DNA of 7,075 bases, from assembly GCA_016765435.1 (NCBI GenBank), contig JAESPY010000165.1, forward strand, positions 1 through 7,075, in the 5' to 3' direction. A program made the position numbers and the translations under genes. The stretch's first letter is position 1; each line of letters starts with the position of its first letter. This DNA comes from Emcibacter sp. GTDB lineage: Bacteria; Pseudomonadota; Alphaproteobacteria; Sphingomonadales; Emcibacteraceae. This document shows, piece after piece, positions 5,863 through 7,075 of this stretch. The notes under the pieces were generated by a model, which had not been told where the DNA came from, searched no databases, and saw only the letters and a list, made by a program, of their open reading frames with translations.

Positions 5863-6910
5863 ATTCCAGCATGTCCCATGATAATGGGCTGCCTCTGGCG
5901 ATGTCTGTGGCGGCGACTTTACCCAGCAGCTCATCATAATATTTCGGCTTCAAGCCCAATCCCGGACGGATGGAGCGAATATTTTGCGGGCTAAGGCTGT
6001 CCCCTTTGTGGATATCGGCCACCGCATAGAGGCTGCGGCGGAATTTCTGGTTCTGAACCTCGCTTGGTTTCAGGCTGTAATCTACGGTGCCCAATGTGGC
6101 ATGGGCAAGGCCGCAACTGGTGACAAGTTCGGCAAATTCCTGTGGCTCAAGGGAGAAATCGCTGTCTACACCGCCCTCCGCTCGACTGAGGGTCAGGTGC
6201 TTTTCAATGACACAGGCCCCCAAGGCCGTTGCCGCCACGGGTACCGCAATGCCGTAACTATGATCAGAGAGGCCCGACAGCACATCAAATTCACGGGCAA
6301 TATGGCACATGGTGTTGAGGTTGGCCTCCGCCGGATCGCTGGGATAGCCGCTGACACAATGGAGCATGACAAGATTTTCATTGCCCGTGTCCCGAACGCA
6401 TTCAATGGCCTCGCGGATTTCGTCTTCGGTGGCAAGGCCTGTTGATATAATCAGCGGCTTTCCAGTTGTCGCAGCGTATCGCACAAGCGGCAGGTCGATA
6501 ATCTCGAAGGAGGCAATTTTATAGGCCGGAGCATTCAGGTCTTCCAGAAAATCAATAGCCGTATTATCAAAGGGCGAACTGAACAGGGTAATATCCCTTT
6601 TGGCCGCATGGTCGAACAGGTCTTTATGCCAGTCCCACGGCGTATGGGCTTCTTGGTAAAGCTCATACAGATTGCGGCCGGCCCACAGACCTTCGCTGAT
6701 CATAAATTCGTCGCCGTCATGGTCGATGGTGATGGTATCGGCAGTATAGGTTTGAAGCTTGACCGCATGGACGCCGGATTTTTTGGCCGCGTCGATTATT
6801 TTGAAGGCGCGATTGATGTCCTGATTATGGTTGCCGGACATTTCCGCGATAATATAGGGGGCTTGGCCTTGCCCCAATGTATGTTTTCCGATCTGAATGT
6901 GTTTATTCAC
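5861..6910 (-). CDS. pseI: Pseudaminic acid synthase (NeuB family)
   Basis: PseI condenses 6-deoxy-2,4-diacetamido-L-altrose with phosphoenolpyruvate to give pseudaminic acid, a nine-carbon keto-sugar acid used on flagella, capsules and LPS; it acts in the cytosol with a divalent metal. The 349 residues have the full NeuB TIM barrel: IIAEMSGNHN (20-29), VKLQTYTADT (50-59), FSSPFD (110-115), KIASFE (131-136), LHCVSGYPS (183-191), GLSDHS with metal-type His217, EKHLT with His238, and GGVDSDFS (246-253). An SAF/antifreeze-like domain follows (about 288-349, starting RRSLYA). The EMSGNHN signature together with DGDEFMI-x3-LWxGRNLYELYQEAHTPW is characteristic of PseI rather than sialic or legionaminic acid synthases. 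The start is GTG (6908-6910), with AAGGGA ten bases upstream. It is the first gene of the operon. A related nonulosonate product cannot be excluded. Confidence 0.93.
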   Translation of the reverse strand: MNKHIQIGKHTLGQGQAPYIIAEMSGNHNQDINRAFKIIDAAKKSGVHAVKLQTYTADTITIDHDGDEFMISEGLWAGRNLYELYQEAHTPWDWHKDLFDHAAKRDITLFSSPFDNTAIDFLEDLNAPAYKIASFEIIDLPLVRYAATTGKPLIISTGLATEDEIREAIECVRDTGNENLVMLHCVSGYPSDPAEANLNTMCHIAREFDVLSGLSDHSYGIAVPVAATALGACVIEKHLTLSRAEGGVDSDFSLEPQEFAELVTSCGLAHATLGTVDYSLKPSEVQNQKFRRSLYAVADIHKGDSLSPQNIRSIRPGLGLKPKYYDELLGKVAATDIARGSPLSWDMLE

Positions 6911-6920
6911 AATGATAGCG

Positions 6921-6926
6921 TCCCTT
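6921..6926 (-). promoter_or_regulatory. Ribosome binding site of pseI
   Basis: AAGGGA on the minus strand, 10 bases before the GTG at 6910. The spacing is slightly long, but no ATG is available nearby in the frame. Confidence 0.5.
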
Positions 6927-6937
6927 CATTGGGCTTG

Positions 6938-6965
6938 AGTATAGGGGATTAATATTATCTGTAAA
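6938..6965 (-). promoter_or_regulatory. Sigma-70-type promoter of the pseI operon
   Basis: On the minus strand, TTTACA (6960-6965) and TATACT (6938-6943) each match the sigma-70 consensus in five of six positions and are separated by 16 bases. Transcription would start near 6931, giving a leader of about 20 bases before the pseI GTG. The palindromic TAATATTA at 6950-6957 lies in the spacer. Confidence 0.6.
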
Positions 6966-7025
6966 CATCTGGTGAATAATGATAAACTTGCCGGATTGAA
7001 AAATAGCGAGGTGGAACGCATAAAT

Positions 7026-7075
7026 ATGACAAAACTGGCTTTACTGGGCGGCGAACCTGTCAGGACCGAAATATT
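7026..7075 (+). CDS. DegT/DnrJ/EryC1-type aminotransferase, N-terminal fragment
   Basis: Only 16 codons are present, cut by the window edge. They read MTKLALLGGEPVRTEI, and the LALLGGEPVRT form is the typical N-terminus of DegT/DnrJ/EryC1/StrS sugar aminotransferases, cytosolic PLP enzymes of nucleotide-sugar pathways. The ATG at 7026 is preceded by GAGGTGG at 7008-7014. It is divergent from pseI and indicates that the glycan locus continues to the right. The catalytic Lys and the rest of the fold cannot be examined, so substrate and integrity are unknown. Confidence 0.7.
   Translation, partial: MTKLALLGGEPVRTEI

Larger units (their letters stand above)
6911..7025. promoter_or_regulatory. 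Divergent intergenic region between pseI and a second aminotransferase
   Basis: This 115-base A/T-rich spacer separates two divergent glycan genes and should hold both promoters. The minus-strand promoter is clear (6938-6965). For the + strand only a weak pair is seen, TTGGGC (6929-6934), 18 bases, then TATTAT (6953-6958), which would overlap the minus-strand promoter. GAGGTGG at 7008-7014 is a likely Shine-Dalgarno sequence for the gene at 7026. Confidence 0.6.

Noticed and set aside
5850..5879. Longer aminotransferase start at 5879
   Set aside because: It lies within pseI and adds residues unlike the family; the ATG at 5849 has a Shine-Dalgarno-like AGGG.
5451..5939. 162-codon + strand open frame
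   Set aside because: It lies wholly antisense to the aminotransferase and the end of pseI, both with clear family motifs; its own translation shows no recognisable domain.
5984..6445. 153-codon + strand open frame
   Set aside because: Antisense to the conserved core of pseI; a shadow of that gene.
6608..6952. 114-codon + strand open frame across the pseI start
   Set aside because: Antisense to the pseI N-terminus and its promoter; the translation has no recognisable domain.

Overview
The window is a bacterial chromosomal segment whose main content is the start of a nonulosonic-acid (pseudaminic-acid type) or other surface-glycan locus. The host is most likely a Gram-negative proteobacterium. 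Gene content and moderate GC suggest an alphaproteobacterium, but this is an inference from style, not a proof.

Layout from left to right. Positions 1 to about 210 hold a low-complexity Gln/Met/Glu-rich minus-strand reading frame that I do not recognise. It abuts, without any intergenic space, the C-terminal half of a YcbL/glyoxalase-II-like metallo-beta-lactamase-fold hydrolase (about 213-518, + strand) whose N-terminal metal site is missing. This looks like a breakpoint: an assembly chimera, a rearrangement, or a phage/element edge. Convergent to it is a minus-strand pair, a LysR-type regulator (1393-2289) translationally coupled by an ATGA overlap to an AEC-family permease (536-1396). The permease shows signs of a one-base frameshift in its last codons. 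A 7-bp inverted repeat of LysR-box form lies just upstream of the regulator.

From 2318 to 6910 five minus-strand genes overlap or nearly touch and form one operon, transcribed right to left: pseI (GTG start), a divergent DegT/DnrJ/EryC1-type PLP aminotransferase, a class I SAM methyltransferase, a PseG/SpsG-like hydrolase or transferase, and a WbqC-family protein. A good sigma-70-type promoter (6938-6965) lies just upstream of pseI. Across a 115-bp divergent spacer, a second DegT-type aminotransferase starts on the + strand at 7026 and runs off the window.

How they may work together: PseI condenses a 2,4-diacetamido hexose with phosphoenolpyruvate to make a nine-carbon sugar acid, and a PseG-type enzyme would release that hexose from UDP. 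The aminotransferase, methyltransferase and WbqC protein are plausible precursor or decorating enzymes. The usual PseB, PseC, PseH and PseF partners are not in the window and may lie to the right. The 3' part of the operon is visibly more A/T-rich than the 5' part, so the locus looks mosaic, as glycan loci often are. RNA genes, CRISPR arrays, insertion sequences and convincing intrinsic terminators were not seen.
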